From assembly GCF_026626335.1 (NCBI RefSeq), contig NZ_JAPNTZ010000009.1, positions 1 through 64,000 of the forward strand: DNA of 64,000 bases, written 5' to 3'. Below, piece after piece: positions 1 to 7,956 of the stretch; position 1 is the first letter of the stretch, and each line of letters begins with the position of its first letter. The position numbers and the translations under genes were made by a program. The notes beneath the pieces were generated by a model that made no database searches, was not told the DNA's origin, and saw only the letters and a program-made list of their open reading frames with translations. The DNA comes from Paractinoplanes pyxinae (GTDB taxonomy: Bacteria; Actinomycetota; Actinomycetes; Mycobacteriales; Micromonosporaceae).

Positions 1-225
1 CGGCGTCGCCGGGCTGGCGGGTGTGGGGGACGGCGGGGCGGGTGGGGGTGTGGAGGGGGCCTCCGCTGTGGGTGAGGCGGGCTGGGCAGTGGTTTTCGGC
101 GTACTGGGGGAAGGGTCGCCGGCTGGGGGGACCTTGGGCTTGGTGGTCGGTTGCCCTGCGTCCGGTTCGGGGGCGGCGGGTGGTTCAGCTGCGGGTTTGC
201 TCGCCGGCGGCCCTGGTTCTGTCAC
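1..225 (-). CDS. Pro/Ala/Thr-rich protein, N-terminal part only (runs off window)
   Basis: Reading leftward from a GTG at 225 there is an uninterrupted frame of 75 codons to the window edge. The GTG overlaps the TGA of the GGDEF-EAL gene by 4 bp (GTGA), so the two are translationally coupled. The peptide starts VTEPGPPASKPAAEPP and continues as an almost pure Pro/Ala/Ser/Thr stretch with a few charged residues. There is no signal peptide or membrane segment in the visible part. Such tracts are usually disordered linkers at the N-terminus of actinobacterial membrane or kinase-substrate proteins, but no domain is visible, so no function is assigned. Confidence 0.6.
   Translation of the reverse strand, partial: MTEPGPPASKPAAEPPAAPEPDAGQPTTKPKVPPAGDPSPSTPKTTAQPASPTAEAPSTPPPAPPSPTPASPATP
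25..48 (+). other. G-quadruplex-type motif
   Basis: Four runs of G (25-29, 35-38, 40-42, 44-48) are separated by loops of 5, 1 and 1 bases, matching the canonical G3+N1-7 quadruplex pattern. It lies inside the coding sequence of the partial Pro-rich gene, on its template side; the Pro codons (CCC) alone could create it. Confidence 0.4.
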
Positions 226-2756
226 GCGGGCAAGTGTGGCAGAGCGGATCTGCCCGAGCCGCCGGACCGGCGCCGCGACATGCGGACGACTGCGCCACCG
301 TCGTGCAGCGATGAGGCCAGGGCCCCGGGGCGGCCGGCCGTGCCGCGTTGCAACGTTGCCAGCAGGCGCGCGGCCGACATCGGGCGGGCGAACAGGTGTC
401 CCTGCCCGGCCACGCAGCCCAGGCTCCACAGCGCGTGCCTCTGCGGCTCGCTCTCGACGCCCTCGGCGATCACCGTCAGGTGCAGGCTGCGGGCCAGGTC
501 GACCGTCGAGCGGATCACCGCCGCCGCCTCGGACGAGGTCTGCACCGAGCCGACGAACTCGCGGTCAATCTTCAGCTGGTGGACCGGGATGTGCGACAGC
601 ACCGACAGTGGCGTCACCCCGGTGCCGAAGTCGTCCAAAGCCAGCCGTACGCCGGCCTCGCTCAGTTCGTTCAGCGCGCGCCCCACGACGTCGAGCTGGC
701 TGAGCGTCAGCGTCTCGGCCAGCTCGAAGATAAGGCGGTCGGCCGGCACCGCGTGCCGGTTGAGGCGGGCCAGCACCGTCTCGGGGAAGCTCGGGTCGAG
801 CAGGCTGCGCGGCGACACGTTCACCGCCACCGGCAGGTCGAAGCCGGCCTCGCGCCACAGGTCGGAGGCTTCCAGCGCCTGCTCGAGCACCGCGTCCGCG
901 AACGCCGGCAAGCGGCCGGAGCGTTCCACCGTCTGCAGGAACTCCATCGGCGTGAGGGCGCCGTGCTCGGGGTGATGCCATCGGGCCAGCGCCTCGGCCG
1001 CGGCCACCTCGCCACTGCCGAGGTCCACGATCGGCTGGAAGTCGACCACGAACTCCCGCTCGGCCACCGCCCGCTGCAGTTCGCCGCCGAGCATCAGGCG
1101 GCTGACGTCGGCCGTGTCCTGCGAGTGGGCGTAGGTGGCGGTCTGCACGCCGGCCCGTTTGGCCTGGTACATCGCGATGTCGGCCCGCCGCATGAGCTCG
1201 TTGACGCCGCCGCTGCCGGGGGCCAGCGCGATGCCGCCGGCCGCCTCGACGGTGATCCGCATGCCTTCGACCTCGATGGCCTCGTCGAGCGAGGAGAGCA
1301 TGGCGTCGGCCCGGTGCCCGGCCATGGCCGGGGTGGGCAGGTCGGTCAGCAGCACCGCGAACTCGTCACCGCCGAGCCGGGCCACCATGTCGCCGGGGGC
1401 CGCGCTCTCGCTCAGGCGGCGGGCGACCTTGCGCAGCACCGTGTCGCCCGCGGCATGCCCGAGCGTGTCGTTGATCTCTTTGAAGTGGTTGAGGTCGATC
1501 AGCAGCAGGGCGACCACCCCGTCGGTGGCCTTGCCGTCGAATTGGCGCCCGGCCCGCTCGTACAGCTGGCGCCGGTTGGCCAGGCCGGTGAGCGCGTCGT
1601 GGGCCGCGTCGTGGGCGTTCTGGGCGTTGATGCGTTCGAGTTCCGCGTACGCGGAAGCATTGCGGATGGCCGTGCAGAGCGCCGACGCGAACGTCTTCAA
1701 CTTGTACTGCTCGAACTCGGTGAGCTTGATGGCGCCGCCGAAGCGCAGCCGCAGCATGCCCACGCGCAGCGTGCCGTCGTGCGCGACCAGGTCGGTGGCC
1801 AGCTCGTCGTCGGTCTGCTTCGGCTCGTCCGGGCGGGCCGGTCCGTCGTACCGGATATGGCCGGCCGACCCGGTGACCACGCGGTCGGTGCCGGCCGAGG
1901 TCAGGTCGATCTCGGCCTCGCCGGCGGAGAAGATGACGGCGGCCCGGGAGACCGCCGAGTGCAGCACCTGGGTGAGGTCGACCGCGTTGAGGGCGTCCGT
2001 CGCCTCGGCCAGCCGCTGCCACGATTCGCGCTCTTCCCGGGTGCGCATGCTGCCGGTCTGCCAGAGCTGCAGGCAGGCCACGATCATCGGGAGCAGGAGC
2101 AGCAGGAAGACGTTGGCCTCGTAGGACAGCAGGGCCAGCGCGATCAGGGTCGCGATCAGCCGGAAGACCTGCCCGACGAGTTTGACGTCGAGGTTCTTGC
2201 GCGCGACCTGGCCCAGGGGCTTGTGCGACGAGATGGCGATCACCGGCACGAAGGCGGCTTGGTCGACCACGGCGATCGCGATGAGGGCGAGGACGACGGC
2301 GCCGATGGCGAACGGCGGGTGGCTGGTGCTCGGTTCGACGTTCAACGCCAGGAAGACCCCGGCGGCGGCCGAGCCGGCCAGTGTGTCCTTGGCCACCTGC
2401 CACGTGTCTTTGAGCAGCCCTCGGCGCATGGCGAGGCGGCGGATGGTGGTGGCCAGGGCCCAGCAGAGGATCACCCAGGGCGCCGGCACCAGAACGAAGC
2501 CGATCACCACCGGCACGTCGACCCAGGTGTAGACGTCCTGGTTGGACAGCACGCGGAAGCGGACCCGGAGCCAGCCGGCCACCATGATCGCGAGGAGGAT
2601 CAGGCCGATGGTCAGGAAGTCGGGCGGGGTGGTCAGTTGAGGCGCGGCGAAGGCCACCACCGTGCCGGCCGCCCCGAGCGCCAGAACGACGACGAGACCG
2701 ACGAACAGCCGTAGCCGCCGATCGGTCGCGTCGTCGTTGGAGCTTGTGGAGGCCAT
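222..2756 (-). CDS. Membrane GGDEF-EAL c-di-GMP signalling protein
   Basis: An 844-residue protein. Residues about 15-240 hold seven or more hydrophobic segments (MASE-like sensor). A GAF-like stretch (about 245-380) is followed by a GGDEF domain with an intact RLGGDEF motif (462-466) and an EAL domain with EALAR (588-592), DDFGTG and IAEGVE motifs. Known families: GGDEF makes c-di-GMP from two GTP and EAL hydrolyses it. The inhibitory-site Arg four residues before the GGDEF-proximal Asp is replaced (APGD), so product inhibition at the I-site is probably lost. EALAR instead of EALLR is a mild change; both activities may be retained. I chose ATG at 2756 because GGGAA precedes it; an in-frame start 57 bp upstream lacks such a site. 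It is transcribed away from moaC and is coupled to the Pro-rich gene downstream. Confidence 0.9.
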   Translation of the reverse strand: MASTSSNDDATDRRLRLFVGLVVVLALGAAGTVVAFAAPQLTTPPDFLTIGLILLAIMVAGWLRVRFRVLSNQDVYTWVDVPVVIGFVLVPAPWVILCWALATTIRRLAMRRGLLKDTWQVAKDTLAGSAAAGVFLALNVEPSTSHPPFAIGAVVLALIAIAVVDQAAFVPVIAISSHKPLGQVARKNLDVKLVGQVFRLIATLIALALLSYEANVFLLLLLPMIVACLQLWQTGSMRTREERESWQRLAEATDALNAVDLTQVLHSAVSRAAVIFSAGEAEIDLTSAGTDRVVTGSAGHIRYDGPARPDEPKQTDDELATDLVAHDGTLRVGMLRLRFGGAIKLTEFEQYKLKTFASALCTAIRNASAYAELERINAQNAHDAAHDALTGLANRRQLYERAGRQFDGKATDGVVALLLIDLNHFKEINDTLGHAAGDTVLRKVARRLSESAAPGDMVARLGGDEFAVLLTDLPTPAMAGHRADAMLSSLDEAIEVEGMRITVEAAGGIALAPGSGGVNELMRRADIAMYQAKRAGVQTATYAHSQDTADVSRLMLGGELQRAVAEREFVVDFQPIVDLGSGEVAAAEALARWHHPEHGALTPMEFLQTVERSGRLPAFADAVLEQALEASDLWREAGFDLPVAVNVSPRSLLDPSFPETVLARLNRHAVPADRLIFELAETLTLSQLDVVGRALNELSEAGVRLALDDFGTGVTPLSVLSHIPVHQLKIDREFVGSVQTSSEAAAVIRSTVDLARSLHLTVIAEGVESEPQRHALWSLGCVAGQGHLFARPMSAARLLATLQRGTAGRPGALASSLHDGGAVVRMSRRRSGGSGRSALPHLPA

Positions 2757-3180
2757 GCGGATTCCCGTCACCGAGCGCATCGAAGTCGTAGCTTCGGGCT
2801 CAAGCCTATTCATCCGAGGCCCATTCGCGCACCTATGCGCTCATTCCCATTCCTGGCCGCTCATGGCTCTCTCCTCGCTGCACCGGGCTCGTGGCCCCCG
2901 AATCAGGTCGTGTCGCGACGAAAAGAAACGGTATATGCGGAGAAGCGAGTTTCATAGGGATTGGTGCCGTTTTGCGCAGAACGCGATAACCATTCGAAAA
3001 TTGATTACCCGCAGTCCTGGCGCGAAAACTCTGCGCAATGGTCAAAGTCGTTTTGGCCGTCGGTGTCCGCATGGCGGACAGTGTCGTTTACCTAACGCTG
3101 CGGAATTCCTGCGAAGTTTCCCCGACCGCAGATATTAGCCCCTTTTCCGCACCCCACCTGACCAGCCAAGAGATCCTTAA
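2757..3180. other. Divergent intergenic region, A+T-rich for this window
   Basis: This 424-bp gap lies between the divergently transcribed GGDEF-EAL gene and moaC. Its middle (about 2920-3070) is much richer in A and T than surrounding genes. A few short frames cross it but none has a credible start, ribosome site or codon bias. I see no tRNA, riboswitch fold or repeat; it most likely holds the two divergent promoters. Confidence 0.5.
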
Positions 3181-3219
3181 AATTCGTCGTTGACAAAGGG
3201 ACTTCTATAAACTCCCGGT
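3181..3219 (+). promoter_or_regulatory. Probable moaC promoter
   Basis: A perfect TTGACA (3190-3195) and a TATAAA (3206-3211) lie just before moaC. Their 10-bp spacing is too short for a classical -35/-10 pair, so one of them is probably not used as such. If TATAAA is the -10 box, transcription would start only a few bases before the ATG at 3220, giving a leaderless or near-leaderless mRNA. That fits the lack of a clear ribosome site. Confidence 0.45.
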
Positions 3220-3711
3220 ATGCCCGACGAATCCCTGCTTACCCATGTCGACGAGGCCGGCGCGGCCCGCATGGTCGATGTCTCGGCCAAGGAAGTGACT
3301 GCTCGCAGAGCCGTTGCCGCGGGCCGAGTGGTGACCACGGCTGAGGTGATCGCGCTTCTGCGCGGCGACAACCTTCCCAAGGGCGATGCGCTCGCCGTGG
3401 CCCGTCTGGCCGGGATCATGGGCGCGAAGCGGACCCCCGATCTGATTCCGCTTTGTCATCCGATCGGGTTGCACGGTGTCGTAGTCGATCTCGAACTGAC
3501 CGGAAACGCGATCGAGATCACAGCAACCACCAAGACCGCCGACCGCACCGGCGTCGAGATGGAGGCGCTGACCGCGGTCGCGACGGCCGGCCTCACGATG
3601 ATTGACATGATCAAGGCGGTCGACCCGGCGGCGAGCATCGAATCCGTGCGGGTGCTCCGCAAAGAGGGCGGCAAGACCGGCGATTGGGTACGACCGGAGG
3701 ACCGGCCGTGA
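3220..3711 (+). CDS. moaC: Cyclic pyranopterin monophosphate synthase MoaC
   Basis: A 163-residue protein of normal family length. It converts the MoaA product (3',8-cyclo-dihydro-GTP) into cyclic pyranopterin monophosphate, the second step of molybdenum-cofactor (Moco) synthesis. Conserved blocks are visible: MVDVSAKEVTARRAVA near the N-terminus, LIPLCHPI in the middle (the CHP loop), DRTGVEMEALTAVATAGLT and MIDMIKAVD at the catalytic Asp, and a C-terminal KEGGKTG. It is the first gene of the moaC-mog-moeA-moaE run and overlaps mog by 4 bp (GTGA). The partner moaA lies about 12 kb away in the same window. Confidence 0.97.
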   Translation: MPDESLLTHVDEAGAARMVDVSAKEVTARRAVAAGRVVTTAEVIALLRGDNLPKGDALAVARLAGIMGAKRTPDLIPLCHPIGLHGVVVDLELTGNAIEITATTKTADRTGVEMEALTAVATAGLTMIDMIKAVDPAASIESVRVLRKEGGKTGDWVRPEDRP

Positions 3712-4202
3712 CGATCTCGGCCCGAGTGATCGTGGCCAGCAACCGGGCTGCCGCCGGTGTTTACGCCGATACCAGCGGTCCCCGTCTGGTGGCCGGCCTG
3801 CGCGAGCTGGGCTGCACGGTCGGCGACCCGGTGGTCGTGCCGGACGGTGAACCGGTCGCCGACGCCCTGCGCCTGGCCGTGGCCGACGGGGTCGACGTGG
3901 TGCTGACCAGCGGCGGCACTGGTGTCACACCGACCGACCGTACGCCCGAGGCGACCCGGAGCCTGCTCGACTTCGAGATCCCGGGCATCGCCGAGGCGAT
4001 CCGGGCCTACAGCCGCGACAAGGTGCCCGCCGCGGCGCTCTCCCGGGGGCTGGCCGGCGTGGCCGGGCGCACGTTGATCGTCAACCTGCCCGGCTCGACC
4101 GGCGGGGCCAAGGACGGCCTGGCCGTGCTCGGGCCGCTGCTGAAGCACACGGTCGACCAGATACACGGCGGCGACCATCCCTCATCGGGTTCGGCTGGAT
4201 AG
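3708..4202 (+). CDS. mog: Molybdopterin adenylyltransferase (MogA/MoaB family)
   Basis: A 164-residue protein that adenylates molybdopterin before molybdate insertion by MoeA. The MoCF domain fills the protein: the LTSGGTGVTPTDRTPEA segment (GGTG binding loop and conserved Asp) and NLPGSTGG are family signatures. The GTG at 3708 overlaps the moaC stop (GTGA), and an in-frame upstream start inside moaC is unlikely. The next gene, moeA, follows after 9 bp. Single-domain length argues for a separate Mog/MoeA pair rather than the fused Cnx1-like form. Confidence 0.92.
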   Translation: MTISARVIVASNRAAAGVYADTSGPRLVAGLRELGCTVGDPVVVPDGEPVADALRLAVADGVDVVLTSGGTGVTPTDRTPEATRSLLDFEIPGIAEAIRAYSRDKVPAAALSRGLAGVAGRTLIVNLPGSTGGAKDGLAVLGPLLKHTVDQIHGGDHPSSGSAG

Positions 4203-4211
4203 GCTCGGCCG

Positions 4212-5429
4212 GTGAGCATCGAGTGGGAAGAGGCACGCCGGCTGGCCTACGAGGCGGGCCGTGCGGCGGCCGGCCCGGCCGAGCCGGTCGCGCTGCCCGA
4301 CGCCGACGGCCGCACGCTGGCCGAGCCGCTGCGGGCGCTGACCGATCTGCCGGCCTTTCCCACCTCGAGCATCGACGGCTGGGCCGTGCGCGGTCCGCAG
4401 CCGTGGCGGCCCGTGGGCCGGGTGCTGGCCGGCGGCGTGGCCGCGCCGCTGACCGAGGACGGCACCTGCGTCGAGATCGCCACCGGGGCGATGGTTCCGA
4501 CCGGCGCCGAGGCGCTGGTCCGCATCGAGGCGTCCACACGCGACGATGACGGCCGGGTCCGCGGTGAGCCCCGCCAGGGGTACGTGCCGGAATGGCGCCT
4601 GCCGGGCGAAGAGGCGAGCAAGGACGAAGAGCTGTTGCCGGCCGGTACGGCGGTCGACCCGGCCGTGATCGGTGTCGCCGCCACCTGTGGCTACGAATCA
4701 CTCAACGTGTACCGCCGGCCGCGCGCCGGTCTGCTGGTCTTCGGCGACGAGCTGCTCACCGCCGGAACGCCCGGCGCCGGCCGGGTCCGCGACTCGCTCG
4801 GCCCCCAGGTGCCGGGCTGGCTTCGGCGGTACGGGGCGATTGTCGAGCCGGGCTCGGTGACCGGCCCGGTGCAAGACACGCTCGAAGCTCACCTGGCGGC
4901 CGTCCGTGGTGCCCTGGCCGGGGCCGAGCTGGTCTGCACGACCGGCGGCACGATGCACGGCCCGGTCGACCACCTGCACCCGACGCTGGCCGAGCTCGGC
5001 GCCGAGTACATCGTCAACACCGTGGCCGTGCGGCCCGGCTACCCGATGCTGCTGGCCCGGGTGCCCGGCTCCGACGGGCGCCCGCGATTTCTGGCCGGGC
5101 TGCCGGGTAACCCGCAGTCGGCCGTCATCGCGCTGATCACGCTGGTCGCCCCGCTGCTGGCCGGGTTGCAGGGCCGTCCGGCTCCGGCACTGCCCACGGT
5201 CGAGGCGGCGGCGAAGGTGCGCGGGCGCGGCGACGACACGCATCTCGCGCTGGCCCGGCTCGACCACGATGGACGGTCGGCCACGCCGGTCGGCCACGTC
5301 GGCTCGGCGATGCTGCGCGGCTTGTCGAACGCGCACGGCTTCATCGTCGTCCGCCCGGGCACCGAGGCGGCGCCCGGCGACCTGGTCCCGTTCCTGCCGC
5401 TGCCACTAGTGATCGGGGAGCGCCCATGA
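4212..5429 (+). CDS. moeA: Molybdopterin molybdenumtransferase MoeA
   Basis: A 405-residue protein, GTG start at 4212. MoeA inserts molybdate into adenylated molybdopterin. The SSIDGWAVRG motif (about residues 55-64) carries the conserved Asp. The TTGGTMHGPVDH segment and LAGLPGNPQSAVIAL belong to the MoCF domain, followed by the small C-terminal beta-barrel. The last residues LVIGERP and the stop are the start of a tandem repeat that continues to the moaE start, so the 3' end of this gene has been duplicated downstream. Confidence 0.96.
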   Translation: MSIEWEEARRLAYEAGRAAAGPAEPVALPDADGRTLAEPLRALTDLPAFPTSSIDGWAVRGPQPWRPVGRVLAGGVAAPLTEDGTCVEIATGAMVPTGAEALVRIEASTRDDDGRVRGEPRQGYVPEWRLPGEEASKDEELLPAGTAVDPAVIGVAATCGYESLNVYRRPRAGLLVFGDELLTAGTPGAGRVRDSLGPQVPGWLRRYGAIVEPGSVTGPVQDTLEAHLAAVRGALAGAELVCTTGGTMHGPVDHLHPTLAELGAEYIVNTVAVRPGYPMLLARVPGSDGRPRFLAGLPGNPQSAVIALITLVAPLLAGLQGRPAPALPTVEAAAKVRGRGDDTHLALARLDHDGRSATPVGHVGSAMLRGLSNAHGFIVVRPGTEAAPGDLVPFLPLPLVIGERP

Positions 5430-5554
5430 ACGGCGAAGCCCTTCTCGTGATCGGGGAGCGCCCGTGAGCGGCGAAGCCCTTCTCGTGATCGGGGAGCGCC
5501 CGTGAACGGCGAAGCCCCGGTGAATGTCGTCCCTCTCGTGATCGGGGAGCGCCC
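5409..5554 (+). repeat. Tandem repeat of the moeA stop / moaE start junction
   Basis: The unit beginning GTGATCGGGGAGCGCCC occurs at 5409, 5447, 5485 and 5538. The first two periods are exactly 38 bp; the third is 53 bp because about 15 bp resembling the moaE 5' end is inserted. Each unit contains the moeA C-terminal codons (VIGERP), a stop and an overlapping ATG or GTG start. The last unit runs straight into the real moaE start at 5555. I see this directly; slippage duplication of an ATGA/GTGA junction is the simplest origin. Confidence 0.95.
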
Positions 5555-5558
5555 GTGA
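5426..5558 (+). other. Chain of three overlapping micro-ORFs between moeA and moaE
   Basis: Three tiny frames are linked by 4-bp overlaps: 5426-5467 (MNGEALLVIGERP), 5464-5505 (VSGEALLVIGERP) and 5502-5558 (VNGEAPVNVVPLVIGERP). The first start overlaps the moeA stop and the last stop overlaps the moaE start. A 38-bp period keeps the -1 stop/start register at every step, so a ribosome could in principle reinitiate from moeA through to moaE. Each unit also holds a GGGGAG ribosome-site-like stretch. Whether the peptides are made is unknown. Confidence 0.6.
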
Positions 5559-5977
5559 ACGTCGTTGCCGTCGCCGAGGTGCTGGACGCCCCGCTCGACC
5601 TGGCCGCCCACGAGAAGGCGGTGGCCGACCCGCGGGCCGGCGCCGTCGTGTCGTTCCAGGGCGTGGTGCGCGACCACGACGACGGCCGCGGCGTCACCCT
5701 GCTCGAGTACGAGGGCCACCCGAGCGCGGCCGCCGTGCTGCGCGAGGTGGCCGCCGAGATCGCGGCCGACCCCGACGTCTACGCCGTGGCCGTCTCGCAC
5801 CGGGTCGGCACGCTGGCCATCGGCGATGTCGCCCTGGTCGCCTCGGTCAGCACGGCCCACCGGGCGGCGGCATTCGCGGCCTGCGCCCGGCTGGTCGACG
5901 AGGCCAAGGCCCGGCTGCCGATCTGGAAGCGGCAGGTCTTCACCGACGGCACCGAGGAATGGGTCAACTGCCCCTAG
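5555..5977 (+). CDS. moaE: Molybdopterin synthase catalytic subunit MoaE
   Basis: A 140-residue protein of normal length. With thiocarboxylated MoaD it adds the dithiolene sulphurs to cyclic pyranopterin monophosphate. Visible blocks: GAVVSFQGVVRDHDDG, LEYEGHPSAA, VSHRVGTLAIGD, and the C-terminal PIWKRQVFTDGTEEWVNCP with the catalytic Lys. GTG start at 5555, GGGGAG 9 bp upstream. The moaD gene is not adjacent but at 15395-15643. Its 3' end overlaps the convergent glycosyltransferase-like gene by 14 bp. Confidence 0.96.
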   Translation: MNVVAVAEVLDAPLDLAAHEKAVADPRAGAVVSFQGVVRDHDDGRGVTLLEYEGHPSAAAVLREVAAEIAADPDVYAVAVSHRVGTLAIGDVALVASVSTAHRAAAFAACARLVDEAKARLPIWKRQVFTDGTEEWVNCP

Positions 5978-7190
5978 GCCCGGGAATGGCCGGCACCCGG
6001 GCCGGCACGGCCGGTCGGCGTACGGGGGTTCGTGCCGGCGCCACGGCCGGCCGCCACGGCAGGGCGTTCATCAGAACAATCACGGCCAGCCCGTACGCGT
6101 TCCAGCCCACCGTCCACTGCAGAGGCGACACGAAGATCAGGTAGGTGCCGAGTGCCGCCGCCGCATAGCCCGCTCCGGTGAAGCGACGCGGCCGGGGCCG
6201 CCGCCCGATCCGTGACCGGGCCGCCGCGTCGGCGAGGATCAGGACGGCCGGCAGCACCCACACCAGCCCGTGCCCCGTCGTCACCGGCGCGATCGCTGCC
6301 CCGGTCAGCCCGACCAGCGTGAACGCCGTGATCTCGTCGCCGTCGGCGTGCGCGCCCCGGGCCCGGATCAGACCGACCGCGAGCAGCAGGGCAGCGAACG
6401 AGAGCCAGACCAGCACCGGCGTGCTCGACGAGTCGTAGAGGCGGGCCAGCAAACCGGCCAGCGACTGGTTGGCCGGGTCGCCGATCGATCCGGCGTGGTC
6501 GATCGAAAGCGCAAAGCCGCGCGGCTCGACGAGCAGGCCGCCGAGGGTCAGTGTCGTCGCCGTGCCGAGCGCGATCATGGCCGGGCGCCACTGCCGGGTG
6601 ACGAGCAGATAGAGGATGAACAGGGCGGGCCCGACCGCCAGCGCGGTCGCGACGCCGATGCCGGCGCCGCCCCAGGCCCCGGTCGACCAGGCCCGGCGCA
6701 GGCCCTGCGGGCGAGCCGCGGCCGGGTCGGGCCACCAGGCCGCTCGCCGGCGGGCCCAGGCCGCGCGGCGCAGCGCCACCACGTCGGCGACGATCAGGCC
6801 GAACAGCAGCACGTCGAGGTGGCCCGCGCCGAGCGTCGCGCGGACCGGTTCGGCCACCAGTGCCAGGGCGGCGGCCGCCAGCGCGACCGGGCCCCGCGTA
6901 CGGCCGTAGCGACGGGCCACCGGGCCGGCCAGGGCGAACGCGGCCAGCACGAGCGCGGCCAGGCCGGCCAGGGCGAGCAGCCAGGCCGCCACCGTGAGGG
7001 GCAGGGACGCGGCCGGAGTGAGCAGAACGTCGGTGATCGGCGGCCGGTCGGACGGCTGTGCCCCGACGGCGGCCAGCGCCTCGGACCCGTACACCCGAAG
7101 AGACCAGCCGACCGCCCAGAGCGCGGCCAATCCCCCCAGCCCGACCACAACGGACCTGGAAGTCCGCACGTACTGCCCCAACGCCGGCAT
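5964..7190 (-). CDS. Polytopic membrane protein, glycosyltransferase family 87-like
   Basis: A 408-residue protein with about ten hydrophobic segments separated by short Arg-rich loops. The layout resembles polyprenyl-phosphate-mannose-dependent mannosyltransferases (GT87/DUF2029) that build actinobacterial cell-envelope glycolipids. The extracytoplasmic loop after the first membrane helix (SDRPPITDVLLTP) would be where GT-C enzymes carry acidic catalytic residues. I chose ATG 7190 (MPALGQYVRTSR) over a start 54 bp upstream because the added residues are polar and unlike a membrane-protein start. Family assignment rests on topology, so it is tentative. Confidence 0.6.
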   Translation of the reverse strand: MPALGQYVRTSRSVVVGLGGLAALWAVGWSLRVYGSEALAAVGAQPSDRPPITDVLLTPAASLPLTVAAWLLALAGLAALVLAAFALAGPVARRYGRTRGPVALAAAALALVAEPVRATLGAGHLDVLLFGLIVADVVALRRAAWARRRAAWWPDPAAARPQGLRRAWSTGAWGGAGIGVATALAVGPALFILYLLVTRQWRPAMIALGTATTLTLGGLLVEPRGFALSIDHAGSIGDPANQSLAGLLARLYDSSSTPVLVWLSFAALLLAVGLIRARGAHADGDEITAFTLVGLTGAAIAPVTTGHGLVWVLPAVLILADAAARSRIGRRPRPRRFTGAGYAAAALGTYLIFVSPLQWTVGWNAYGLAVIVLMNALPWRPAVAPARTPVRRPAVPARVPAIPGPRGS

Positions 7191-7365
7191 GGCGCGACCC
7201 CCGTCGCTCTCGTCCTCCGGGCACGGCGAAGCCATGCCCACCACGAAGCCGGGAGAGCGGCGTCATGGCGGGACCGGGCCGCAGCCGAGCGGAAGCGAGC
7301 CTAGAAGGCGCAGGCCAGAGCCGCGGCCCCTCGTCCGCTTTAACGCAAAGATCGCGAGTAGGTTG

Positions 7366-7929
7366 TTAGCCGGGCAATTTGCGCGCGGTGGCCGCGCTCA
7401 TCGCGGCGATCCTGGCCTCGCGCTTGGCCATCCGCACGGCCCGCTTGACCGAGCGCTGCGAGCGCTTGATCGAGTGCTGCGAGCGGTCGACGGCGTGACT
7501 CGCGCGGTAACCCAGGCCCGGCCGGCCCTCGGTGTCGACCGCCGCTAGCAGCAGACCGCCGAGCAGGCCCAGATTCTTCAGGAACTGGGTCTGCTGCGCC
7601 TTGCTGTCGGGGCGCGAACGGTCCCAGAACGGGTGACCGGCCACCGTCGTCGGCACCAGGTTGGCCGCCAGCACGAGCGCGGCGGGCCGGGTGAAGTGGC
7701 CCGTGGCCAGCGCGACTCCGGCGACCACGTCGCTCGCCCCCTTGATGCGCACCAGCGTCGCGGCGTCGGTGGGGATGCGCGGATCCACCTTTTCCAGCAG
7801 CGGCTTCAGCGGGTCGGTGACGCGGCTCGCGGTGTCGGCCGTGACGTCCGGTTTCAGGACCGACCGGACGCCCTGGATGACGAAGATCGACGCGAGCATC
7901 GCGCGGGCGGCAGTGCGTACGGGCTTCAT
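7366..7929 (-). CDS. DoxX family membrane protein
   Basis: A 187-residue protein. The N-terminus (RAMLASIFVIQGVRSVLKPD) and the following segments (ASDVVAGVALATGHFTRPAALVLAANLVPTT, then GLLGGLLLAAVDTEG) give the four-helix DoxX arrangement. An Arg/Lys-rich tail follows (about residues 135-187). DoxX-like proteins are linked to redox and thiol-stress membrane complexes (for example SseA-SodA-DoxX in mycobacteria), but no partner is adjacent here. The region between this stop and the glycosyltransferase-like start (7191-7365) shows no further gene. Confidence 0.8.
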   Translation of the reverse strand: MKPVRTAARAMLASIFVIQGVRSVLKPDVTADTASRVTDPLKPLLEKVDPRIPTDAATLVRIKGASDVVAGVALATGHFTRPAALVLAANLVPTTVAGHPFWDRSRPDSKAQQTQFLKNLGLLGGLLLAAVDTEGRPGLGYRASHAVDRSQHSIKRSQRSVKRAVRMAKREARIAAMSAATARKLPG

Positions 7930-7956
7930 GAACTGGTTATACCCGCCCGGCGCGGA

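Noticed and set aside
348..2714. Long plus-strand frame of 788 codons opposite the GGDEF-EAL gene
   Set aside because: Arg/Gly/His-rich translation with no domain; it is the mirror of a gene with intact GGDEF and EAL motifs.
2757..3219. Possible molybdenum-cofactor riboswitch before moaC
   Set aside because: I could not find the conserved hairpins of the Moco RNA motif, and the promoter seems to lie within 40 bp of the start.
5409..5554. CRISPR-like array
   Set aside because: Repeats are directly adjacent without variable spacers and follow the moeA/moaE coding sequence.
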